Shown here in pieces: positions 1-7,226 of a stretch of 64,000 nt of DNA. Every line of letters starts with the position of its first letter. Positions within the stretch are counted from its first letter, which is position 1. The stretch is taken from the NCBI GenBank assembly GCA_027484685.1, contig JAIXSO010000005.1, positions 1-64,000 of the forward strand. The letters are read 5' to 3'. The notes beneath the pieces are model-generated. The model had not been told where the DNA came from. It worked only from the letters and a program-made list of their open reading frames with translations, and did no database searches. This DNA is from Bacteroidota bacterium. Its GTDB lineage: Bacteria; Bacteroidota; Bacteroidia; UKL13-3. The position numbers were made by a program, and so were the translations under genes.

Positions 1-51
1 AAGTTCCTTCTTCCGCTTTGGCGGAATCAGGATGATGTTCCCGCACCGTTT
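1..51. repeat. Fragment of dispersed hairpin repeat (tail module)
   Basis: The first 50 bases match the tail of the repeat units found near 29480-29535, 29611-29672 and 29838-29897: each has an AAGTTCCTTC block, a variable GCGGAAT/GCGTATTC block, then TTCCCGCACC. The unit is cut by the window edge, so its upstream hairpins cannot be seen. It lies downstream of the secDF gene. This is a dispersed non-coding repeat; no protein is encoded. Confidence 0.7.
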
Positions 52-94
52 AAGTGAACATTTTGTCAATTATTGAATCAAATAAAAATCCAGA

Positions 95-132
95 AAAAAA
101 GCCCAACTGAATTTATTTCAATTGGGCTTTTT
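95..132 (-). terminator. Terminator of secDF
   Basis: A stem with GCCCAA pairing to TTGGGC (101-106 with 122-127), extended by TGAA/TTCA beyond one mismatch, is flanked by A and T runs. On the minus strand it ends in a U-run and lies 20 bases past the secDF stop codon. Confidence 0.75.
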
Positions 133-150
133 GATGTTATTTATAATAGC

Positions 151-3087
151 TTATTTTTTAGCTTTTCTATCAAAGTCGATAACAATTGGTGTTGCAATTG
201 CTAATGAAGAGTAAGTACCAAATATGATACCAACTAATAATGAGAATGTAAATCCTCTAATTACTTCACCTCCAAATATGAATAATACCAATGTTACCAT
301 AAATACTGTTAATGAAGTAATAATGGTTCTATTTAAAGTATTGTTCAATGCATTATTGATAATTGAAGCTGTATCTTCCTCGCGTTTGTGAATGTTTAAG
401 AACTCACGAATACGGTCAAACACTACCACAGTATCGTTAATAGAGAAACCTATAATGGTTAATATAGCAGCTATAAACGTTTGATCTACTTCCATGGCAA
501 ATGGTAAAATTCCATCAAAAATTGAATAGAAACTTAACATCATCAATACGTCATGGGTTAATGCAATAATAGCACCAATGGTATATTGAATTTTGCGGAA
601 ACGAACTAAAATGTATAAACCAATACCAACCAAAGAAATAATTACTGCCCAGAATGAACCTGTTTTAACATCATTAGCAATAGTTGGTCCTACTTTAGCC
701 GAACTTAGAATAGTTGTTTTATCATCAACTTTATTTAATCCTTCAACAACTTTAGCTTGAACTTCATCAGCAACTGTAGGTGTAATATCGTCAATACGGT
801 AAGTTGTAGTAATTTTAACTTTATTATCAGTACCAAATTTTTTAACCTCAGGTGCACTTCCTAATACAGTTTCTAAAGAATGGCGGATATCAGTTGTTTC
901 AACAGGTTTGCTTAATTGAACAACATAAGTATAACCACCTTTAAAATCAACACCTAAAGTAAATCCTTTGGTAAACATTGAAATGAAACCACAAATAATA
1001 ATAGCTCCTGAGAACATATAGAATTTTTTACGGTTACCAACCCAATCGTAATGGAAGTTTTTAAATGCATTCATGGTTTTGGCAGTAGCATATTTTACTT
1101 CATTACCTTTATCCAACCACCATTCGGTAACTACACGGGTAAATAATACCGCAGTAAACATAGATGATAAAATACCAATAATTAAAGTGATAGCAAAACC
1201 TTGAACAGGACCTGTACCAAAAATATACATTACAAATCCTGCTAATAAAGTAGTTAAGTTAGAGTCAATAATAGAAGAACTAGCGTGTTGGTAACCATCA
1301 GCAATGGCGTTTTTTAAACTACGTGCATTTTGTAATTCATCTTTTACACGTTCGTTAATTAGCACGTTTGCATCTACCGCCATACCAATTGTTAGAACTA
1401 TACCAGCAATACCAGGTAAGGTTAATGCTGCTCCCATTGAGGCCAATACACCTATAATAAAGAATACGTTTAATAATACTGCAAAATCGGCAATATAACC
1501 TGAGTTATTGTAGTACAATACCATAAAAATTAAAATGATAATGGTAGCAACAATCATACTCCATAAACCTTGGCTAATAGCCTCAGCTCCTAAAGTTGGT
1601 CCAACTACTGCTTCTTCAACTATACGAGTAGTAGCAGGTAATTTACCACTTTTTAATACGTTTGACAAATCCATGGCTTCTTCTTCTGAGAAACCACCGT
1701 TAATTACAGAGCGTCCGTTAGGAATTTCGTTTTGTACATTAGGTGATGAATAAACTAAATTATCTAATACAATAGCGATTGAATGACCAACATTTTCTCG
1801 TGTTAAATTTTTCCACTCAGTAGTTCCTTGTCCGTCCATTGCCATGTTTACTTCTACTTGGCCTGTAACTTGCGAAATATCACGGTTAGCTTGAATTACT
1901 CTTTCGCCACTCATAGCAGCTTCGCCATTACGCTCTGTTTTTAAAGCATGTAAACGAACTGCTCCACCATTTTCTCCAATTCCTTTGTATTCCCATGCAA
2001 ATTTTACATCAGAAGGAATTACAGCGCGAACTTCAGGACGAGCTAACATGGCGTTAATTTTAGCGGTATCTCTAATAGCAGAAGTACCACACCAAGAACC
2101 ATTAGGCGATAATTGACCTTTTTCGTCAGCTACTGGCATAATTAAAGCCAATAGTGGATTTTCTTTTTGAAACTGCTCAGCAGTCATTTGTTGCTTGTTA
2201 GCAGTATCTTTTTTAGCAGCCGTAGTATCAGTTTTTGTTTTAGCACCTCCAATATCAGCTAAAGCATTAGTAGCTTTTGCGCTATCAGCTTTTGTAGTAT
2301 CAATAGGTGCAATATTTAACTTTTTAATTACTTCATTTGCTTGGGTTAAAAAGTTATAAGCTACTGGATTATCGTAGGTGGTGTAAAATTCTAATTTAGC
2401 CGTTCCTTGTAATAATTTACGAACACGCGCTGGATTGTCAACACCTGGTAATTCAATAATAATTCTACCAGTTCCTTCTAATTTTTGAATGTTAGGTTGG
2501 GTTACACCAAATTTATCGATACGAGTACGTAATACTTTGAACGAACGCTCAATGGCTAAATCAGTTTCTACCTTTAAGTAACTTAAAACCTCAGCGTTGC
2601 TTGAGGTTAATTTGACTTTATCTTTATTGCTTGAATTAGCAAAGATTGCAGCCAATTGACCATTGGGGTCAACTTGCTTATAAGCATCTCCAAATAATTC
2701 AACAAAATCTTTTTGACTGGTTTTATGGGCCTCCGCAGCCATTGTTACAGCTTTGTTAAAGTTTGCATCAGGATTATTGTTGGCTAATCCTCTTAGCAAC
2801 TCATCTTGACTTAACTCTAAAGTTACGTTCATACCACCTTGTAAATCTAACCCAAGGTTTAATTCACTTGCTTTGCACTGTAAGTAAGTATATTTTTTTA
2901 CACCTATGTTATACACTACTTCGCGGCCTATTGAATCTAAGTACGCTCTTTCTTTTTCTAAATCACCATTAGCAAAAGCTTTTGCTTTTTGCTCTACTCG
3001 GTAAGTTACCCACGAAAATGATAGCTGGAATAGGGAAACTATCACTAAGGCAATGGTAAAAAACTTAACTGCTCCTTTAATTTTCAT
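151..3087 (-). CDS. secDF: Protein translocase subunit SecDF (fused SecD-SecF)
   Basis: This is the accessory subunit of Sec-dependent export; it sits in the inner membrane and uses proton motive force to pull proteins out on the periplasmic side. The SecD signature LGLDLQGGM is near residue 78, and the SecF counterpart GVDFKGGYTY near residue 714. Each half has a block of about five membrane segments after its periplasmic domain, and an N-terminal segment spans about residues 5-25. At about 978 residues it is the usual length for the fused form common in Bacteroidota. I chose ATG at 3085-3087 because MKIKGAVKFF starts a normal membrane anchor; the frame is open for 26 further upstream codons that look like leader. 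Residues about 266-294 form an Ala/Lys/Thr-rich linker inside the first periplasmic domain. The gene stands alone. Confidence 0.96.
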   Translation of the reverse strand: MKIKGAVKFFTIALVIVSLFQLSFSWVTYRVEQKAKAFANGDLEKERAYLDSIGREVVYNIGVKKYTYLQCKASELNLGLDLQGGMNVTLELSQDELLRGLANNNPDANFNKAVTMAAEAHKTSQKDFVELFGDAYKQVDPNGQLAAIFANSSNKDKVKLTSSNAEVLSYLKVETDLAIERSFKVLRTRIDKFGVTQPNIQKLEGTGRIIIELPGVDNPARVRKLLQGTAKLEFYTTYDNPVAYNFLTQANEVIKKLNIAPIDTTKADSAKATNALADIGGAKTKTDTTAAKKDTANKQQMTAEQFQKENPLLALIMPVADEKGQLSPNGSWCGTSAIRDTAKINAMLARPEVRAVIPSDVKFAWEYKGIGENGGAVRLHALKTERNGEAAMSGERVIQANRDISQVTGQVEVNMAMDGQGTTEWKNLTRENVGHSIAIVLDNLVYSSPNVQNEIPNGRSVINGGFSEEEAMDLSNVLKSGKLPATTRIVEEAVVGPTLGAEAISQGLWSMIVATIIILIFMVLYYNNSGYIADFAVLLNVFFIIGVLASMGAALTLPGIAGIVLTIGMAVDANVLINERVKDELQNARSLKNAIADGYQHASSSIIDSNLTTLLAGFVMYIFGTGPVQGFAITLIIGILSSMFTAVLFTRVVTEWWLDKGNEVKYATAKTMNAFKNFHYDWVGNRKKFYMFSGAIIICGFISMFTKGFTLGVDFKGGYTYVVQLSKPVETTDIRHSLETVLGSAPEVKKFGTDNKVKITTTYRIDDITPTVADEVQAKVVEGLNKVDDKTTILSSAKVGPTIANDVKTGSFWAVIISLVGIGLYILVRFRKIQYTIGAIIALTHDVLMMLSFYSIFDGILPFAMEVDQTFIAAILTIIGFSINDTVVVFDRIREFLNIHKREEDTASIINNALNNTLNRTIITSLTVFMVTLVLFIFGGEVIRGFTFSLLVGIIFGTYSSLAIATPIVIDFDRKAKK

Positions 3088-3401
3088 TTTGTATGTATGT
3101 ATTCTATTTAGTTTCTGTTTTAAATTGCTGTAAATTAACAAATTAACGTTCAGCGCAATGACCAATAAAGTTTAAGTTGTTGCTAAAACTTCAAAGGAGC
3201 GCAAATATATGTTTTGACTAGTTAAATGCAAAGATTTTAAGTTTATTGATTTTCAAGTACTTGTGTTTTTATTGATAAAATTTAGTGCTTGATAAAGGCA
3301 GAATAACACCTTTTTTAAACCGTTTTAAAAAATCATCAACTTTGAATACTTTAATAGAATATTTTATTGAAATTTATACATAGTGTTTATAACTGATAGG
3401 G

Positions 3402-3429
3402 TTGTTCAAATAAAGTGCAATTACTTTCG
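3402..3429 (+). promoter_or_regulatory. Candidate promoter of exbB
   Basis: TTG at 3402-3404 and TACTTTCG at 3422-3429, 17 bases apart, resemble the Bacteroidota -33 (TTG) and -7 (TAnnTTTG) elements, with one mismatch in the -7 box. They lie 27 bases before the ExbB start codon. The call rests on pattern only. Confidence 0.4.
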
Positions 3430-3456
3430 TTTCATTAATATATAAATTATTTAGAA

Positions 3457-4083
3457 ATGGAAAATACACAAGAAGGTTTGAACTTTTTAGAATTAATTTT
3501 TAAAGGTGGAGCAGTAATGATTCCAATTGGTTTACTGTCTATTATAACTATTTACATCATTATAGAACGTATGGTTTATATTAGCAAAGCATCAAAATTG
3601 GAAGTTAATTTTTTAAATAATATAAAAGATTTATTGGCCAAAGGCGATTTAAAAGCAGCACGCGCATATTGCCAAAGAGTAAACTCTCCAATTAGCCGTA
3701 TTATAGAAAAAGGTGTAATGCGTATTGGCAAGCCTATTAAAGATATTGAAAGCAGTATTGAAAGTATGGCAAGTATTGAAACTGGTATTTTAGAAAAAAA
3801 TATTAACTGGTTAGGTATTATTGCTGGTGTGGCTCCAATGCTTGGTTTTATTGGAACAATTTCGGGTATTATCAAAATTTTTTACAATATTTCAGTAAGC
3901 GATAATATTAGTATAGGTTTAATTGCTGGAGGTTTATACGAAAAAATGATTACCTCAGGTTCAGGTTTAATAGTTGGGGTAGTAGCATACACAGGTTACC
4001 ATTTTTTAAATAGCATGATTGATAAATTTAATGCTAAACTAGAGCGCACAGCCGTTGATTTTATTGATATTTTAGATAGCTAG
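3457..4083 (+). CDS. exbB: MotA/TolQ/ExbB proton channel family protein
   Basis: This inner-membrane subunit of a proton-driven energy transducer works with the ExbD-like protein 18 bases downstream. The 208 residues show the family plan: an N-terminal segment (about 19-37, VMIPIGLLSIITIYIII), a long cytoplasmic loop, then two membrane segments at about 111-132 and 153-175. The family core GIIAGVAPMLGFIGTISGII is present. Pairs like this drive TonB-dependent outer-membrane receptors or Tol-type complexes; no tonB or tolB lies beside it, so the partner is unknown. Confidence 0.93.
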   Translation: MENTQEGLNFLELIFKGGAVMIPIGLLSIITIYIIIERMVYISKASKLEVNFLNNIKDLLAKGDLKAARAYCQRVNSPISRIIEKGVMRIGKPIKDIESSIESMASIETGILEKNINWLGIIAGVAPMLGFIGTISGIIKIFYNISVSDNISIGLIAGGLYEKMITSGSGLIVGVVAYTGYHFLNSMIDKFNAKLERTAVDFIDILDS

Positions 4084-4101
4084 TTTTAACCAAACCAAAC
4101 A

Positions 4102-4500
4102 ATGAAATTACGCAAAAAAAAGCAGTTTGAGGCTGAAGTTGCTACTTCTTCGCTCAACGATATTATGTTTTTCCTCTTGCTTTTCTTTTTAATTATTTCA
4201 ACCATTGCTAACCCCAATGTTATAAAAGTATTATTGCCAAAGGCAGAAAAAGGTCAAACTTTAGCTAAAAAACAATTTTCGTTAACTGTAAACGAACATA
4301 AAGAGTATTATTTTGATAGAGAATTAGTTGATTATGCTACTTTAGAGCAAACACTTAAAGCTAAAACTGCTGGAGTAGATGATCCAACTATTGTATTGCG
4401 TATGGATGCTACTTTAACAGTTCAAGAGTTGGTTGATATTTTATCAATAGGAACGCGATTAAAGATAAGAATAGTAATGGCAACTCAGGTTGGTAAATAA
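4102..4500 (+). CDS. exbD: ExbD/TolR family biopolymer transport protein
   Basis: This is the partner of the ExbB-like gene just upstream, in one operon. It has a short basic N-terminus (MKLRKKKQ), the family signature LNDIMFFLLLFFLIISTIANP at about residues 18-38 containing the membrane helix and the conserved proton-pathway Asp (ND, residue 20), and a periplasmic domain of about 95 residues. Length (132 residues) is normal. Gene order exbB-exbD is standard. Confidence 0.93.
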   Translation: MKLRKKKQFEAEVATSSLNDIMFFLLLFFLIISTIANPNVIKVLLPKAEKGQTLAKKQFSLTVNEHKEYYFDRELVDYATLEQTLKAKTAGVDDPTIVLRMDATLTVQELVDILSIGTRLKIRIVMATQVGK

Positions 4501-4516
4501 TATAACTTATAAAATA

Positions 4517-4552
4517 AAAGAGCTCGATTTGATATTCAAACCGAGCTTTTTT
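4517..4552. terminator. Bidirectional terminator between exbD and ACP-like gene
   Basis: AGCTCG and CGAGCT arms, extended by TTTGA/TCAAA past one mismatch, are flanked by an A-run on the left and a T-run on the right. It can end exbD on the plus strand and the convergent 4571-4801 gene on the minus strand. Confidence 0.7.
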
Positions 4553-4570
4553 ATTTACTAATGTTGGAGT

Positions 4571-4801
4571 TTAGTTATGCACTAAACTTGCTACGTAATC
4601 GCCTACTTCGCCAATAGTTTGAAAACTTAAGAACTGTTCAACAGTAACATTGGTTCCAAATGAAGAGTTAATGGCATCAACTGCCACTTGGGCATTAGTT
4701 GCATCGTAACTTAATTCTGGTCCAAGAGTTATATTATCGCTTGGTGCAGCAGATTTGTCCATGATAATGTTTTTTACTTTTCCTTTTGTAGTTTCTGACA
4801 T
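4571..4801 (-). CDS. Acyl-carrier-protein-like small protein lacking the carrier serine
   Basis: This 76-residue acidic protein aligns by eye without gaps to the helix II-IV half of bacterial acyl carrier protein. VKNII matches the ACP start VKKII, the central part ends in SSFG where ACP has EEFG/EEFD, and TIGEVGDYVASL matches the last helix. Where ACP has the DSL motif whose Ser carries phosphopantetheine, this protein has D-A-T (in LSYDATNAQV). It therefore should not be modifiable, unless another residue is used. No fatty-acid or polyketide genes adjoin it; the nearest neighbour, 82 bases upstream on the same strand, is an acyl-CoA ligase. Function is unknown. ATG at 4801 follows an AT-rich leader. 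Confidence 0.65.
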   Translation of the reverse strand: MSETTKGKVKNIIMDKSAAPSDNITLGPELSYDATNAQVAVDAINSSFGTNVTVEQFLSFQTIGEVGDYVASLVHN

Positions 4802-4883
4802 AATTTTTTTGTTTTAAGTGAATAATTGAAATGTAAATGTATTTAATTTCAATTATTTAACAAATTATTTGTTTTATAATTAG

Positions 4884-6782
4884 TTACTGAAATGCATTTC
4901 CTAATTTTCTACTACTAAGTTTTAGTTCTATTTCGGTTAACGATTCAGGATCTTCAATGGTTGAAGGAATATTATAAGCCAATCCATCAGCAATATGCCT
5001 TATGGTTTTGCGTAAAATTTTCCCCGATCGAGTTTTTGGTAAACGCTTTACTACTACAGCATTTTTAAATACAGCCACAGCACCTATTTTTTCTCTAATT
5101 AATGCAACCAATTCATTTTCCAATATTTCTTCAATACATTCAATACCATCTTTTATTACTACCAAAGCAATAGGTCTTTGTCCTCTTAGTTCATCGGCAA
5201 TTCCAAGCACAGCACATTCAGCTACACTTGGGTGTGCAGCAATTAATTCTTCCATTTCTCCCGTGCTCAATCTGTGGCCGGCTACATTTATAACATCGTC
5301 AATTCTACCCATAATATAAAAATAGCCATCTTCATCTTTGTAACCACCATCTCCAGTTAAATAATAGCCTAAAAAATGCTCTAAATAACCTTTTCTAAAA
5401 CGTTCATCGTTGTTCCATAAAGTAGGTAAACATCCAGGAGGTAGTGGTAATTGAATGGTTACAAATCCTTCTTGGTTTGGTCCTAGTTTTTCGCCTTCTT
5501 CCGACAGTATTTGAATATCGTATCCGCATACTGGTAATCCTGCTGAACCTGATTTGGCTTCAAACTGTTCTACTCCCATCATAATTCCAATCATTGGCCA
5601 ACCACTTTCGGTTTGCCACCAATGGTCAATTACTGGTTTTTGCAATAAGTTTTTTATCCAACTAAAAGTTGCAGGGTCTAATCTTTCGCCTGCTAAAAAC
5701 AAGGTTCTTAACGATGAGAGATTGTATTGTTTTAAAATAGTTCCTTCATCATCTTCCTTTTTTATGGCTCTAATGGCTGTTGGTGCGGTAAACATTAAGT
5801 TAACTTTATGTTGTTCAATTACGCGCCAAAAGCCGCCACAATCAGGTGTTTTTACTGGTTTTCCTTCGTATAAAACAGTGGCGCAACCATTTAATAATGG
5901 TCCGTAAACTATATAACTATGTCCAACTACCCAACCCACATCGCTAGCAGCCCAAAATACATCACCTTCTTTAGCATTGTAAAAATGGGTCATACTAAAT
6001 TTTAGGGCAGTGGCATAACCTCCTGTATCGCGCACTATACCTTTGGGTGTTCCTGTTGTACCCGAAGTGTAAAGAATATAAAGCGGATGTGTAGCCTCAA
6101 CTGCAATATAGTTTACAGGTTCCGATTGGTTTAAAAGTGTTTCAAAATCAATTTCGTTGGCATTGTTTATGGTGTCATTACCATTTGTTCTTCTGTATAA
6201 AATGGTATAGTTAGGTTTGTGGTTTGCTTCATCAATGGCCTTATCCACTAAATGTTTGTAATGAATCACTTTATCTACTTCTAAACCATAAGAAGCAGTT
6301 ATAATAGCTTTAGGTTTTGCATCATCTATACGCATGGCCAATTCATGTGGAGCAAATCCTCCAAACACTACAGAATGTATAGCACCTATTCTAGCGCAAG
6401 CCAACATAGCTATAACTGCCTGTGGAATCATTGGCATATAAATTACCACTGTATCGCCTTTGGTTATGCCTAAATTTGTTAAGCCTCCGGCAAATTTTGA
6501 AACTAAATGAGTAAGTTCATTATAGGTAAAATGTTGAACAATTAAAGTAACGGGAGAATCATATATTAATGCTACTTCATTGCCTCTGCCCGCTGCTATA
6601 TGCGCATCTAAACAAAGTGCCGACATGTTTAATTCACCATCGGTAAACCATTGGTAAAAGCCTTTTTCGTTAACTGATAAAGTGTTAGTTGGATGTTTTA
6701 TCCAATTTATTGCTGTGGCTTGTTTAGCCCAAAATGCTTCCTTATTGGTTATGCTATCTTGGTATAGTTCTGAGTATTTCAT
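4884..6782 (-). CDS. prpE: Acyl-CoA synthetase, propionate-CoA ligase type
   Basis: This AMP-forming enzyme of the acetyl-CoA synthetase family activates a short carboxylic acid with ATP and CoA. The phosphate-binding loop YTSGTTGTPKG is at about residues 236-246; the following IVRDTGGYATALKFSM block is typical of propionyl-CoA synthetases rather than Acs. The adenine-binding WWQTESGWP motif and the C-terminal TRSGKILRK with the catalytic/acetylatable Lys (about residue 590) are present. Length of 632 is normal for PrpE. It lies 72 bases downstream of a receiver-kinase pair on the same strand, so it may be co-transcribed with, or controlled by, that pair. Substrate (propionate, acetate or another C2-C4 acid) cannot be fixed from sequence. 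Confidence 0.88.
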   Translation of the reverse strand: MKYSELYQDSITNKEAFWAKQATAINWIKHPTNTLSVNEKGFYQWFTDGELNMSALCLDAHIAAGRGNEVALIYDSPVTLIVQHFTYNELTHLVSKFAGGLTNLGITKGDTVVIYMPMIPQAVIAMLACARIGAIHSVVFGGFAPHELAMRIDDAKPKAIITASYGLEVDKVIHYKHLVDKAIDEANHKPNYTILYRRTNGNDTINNANEIDFETLLNQSEPVNYIAVEATHPLYILYTSGTTGTPKGIVRDTGGYATALKFSMTHFYNAKEGDVFWAASDVGWVVGHSYIVYGPLLNGCATVLYEGKPVKTPDCGGFWRVIEQHKVNLMFTAPTAIRAIKKEDDEGTILKQYNLSSLRTLFLAGERLDPATFSWIKNLLQKPVIDHWWQTESGWPMIGIMMGVEQFEAKSGSAGLPVCGYDIQILSEEGEKLGPNQEGFVTIQLPLPPGCLPTLWNNDERFRKGYLEHFLGYYLTGDGGYKDEDGYFYIMGRIDDVINVAGHRLSTGEMEELIAAHPSVAECAVLGIADELRGQRPIALVVIKDGIECIEEILENELVALIREKIGAVAVFKNAVVVKRLPKTRSGKILRKTIRHIADGLAYNIPSTIEDPESLTEIELKLSSRKLGNAFQ

Positions 6783-6854
6783 GAGTGAAAAATTTTTATA
6801 AAATTATTCATCTTTACTCATAAAAAATATGACCACTATATCAATTTAGCAACA

Positions 6855-7226
6855 TTAATCCAAAAGTGCTGATATTTTATTTACAATATCTTTGTTAGAG
6901 AACGGTTTGGTAATGTATAACTCTGCTCCTAAATCGTAGCCTTTTTGTATATCGGCTTCTTTCGATTTTGCGCTTATAAATACCACTTTACAAAGCCTAT
7001 GTTTTTCGCTGCTTTTTATATGCTTGCAAATGGCATAACCATCTACATCGGGCATCATAATATCAAGTAAAACTACATCAGGAACATTTTGGTCTAGTAG
7101 TTCTAAAGTTTCAGTTCCATTACGCGCAATCATCACATCAAACCCATTTTTGCGCATTAAAAATTCTAACGACATTAATATATATGGGTCGTCATCCACT
7201 ACCAATATTTTATAAGCTTGATTCAT
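6855..7226 (-). CDS. Free-standing response-regulator receiver (CheY-like)
   Basis: This protein is a single receiver domain of about 123 residues with no DNA-binding or enzymatic output. The acidic pocket DDD (about 11-13), the phospho-acceptor Asp55 in VVLLDIMMPDVDG, the Ser of FISAKS and the Lys of ITKPFS are all present. I chose ATG at 7226; an in-frame TTG lies at 7235. The start lies inside the last codons of the upstream kinase gene (17-base overlap), which implies translational coupling and that the kinase is its partner. Output must go through another protein. Confidence 0.9.
   Translation of the reverse strand: MNQAYKILVVDDDPYILMSLEFLMRKNGFDVMIARNGTETLELLDQNVPDVVLLDIMMPDVDGYAICKHIKSSEKHRLCKVVFISAKSKEADIQKGYDLGAELYITKPFSNKDIVNKISALLD

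Noticed and set aside
1304-1753. Plus-strand open frames opposite secDF
   Set aside because: They are antisense shadows of a strongly conserved gene and have Ile/Thr-rich composition typical of such shadows.
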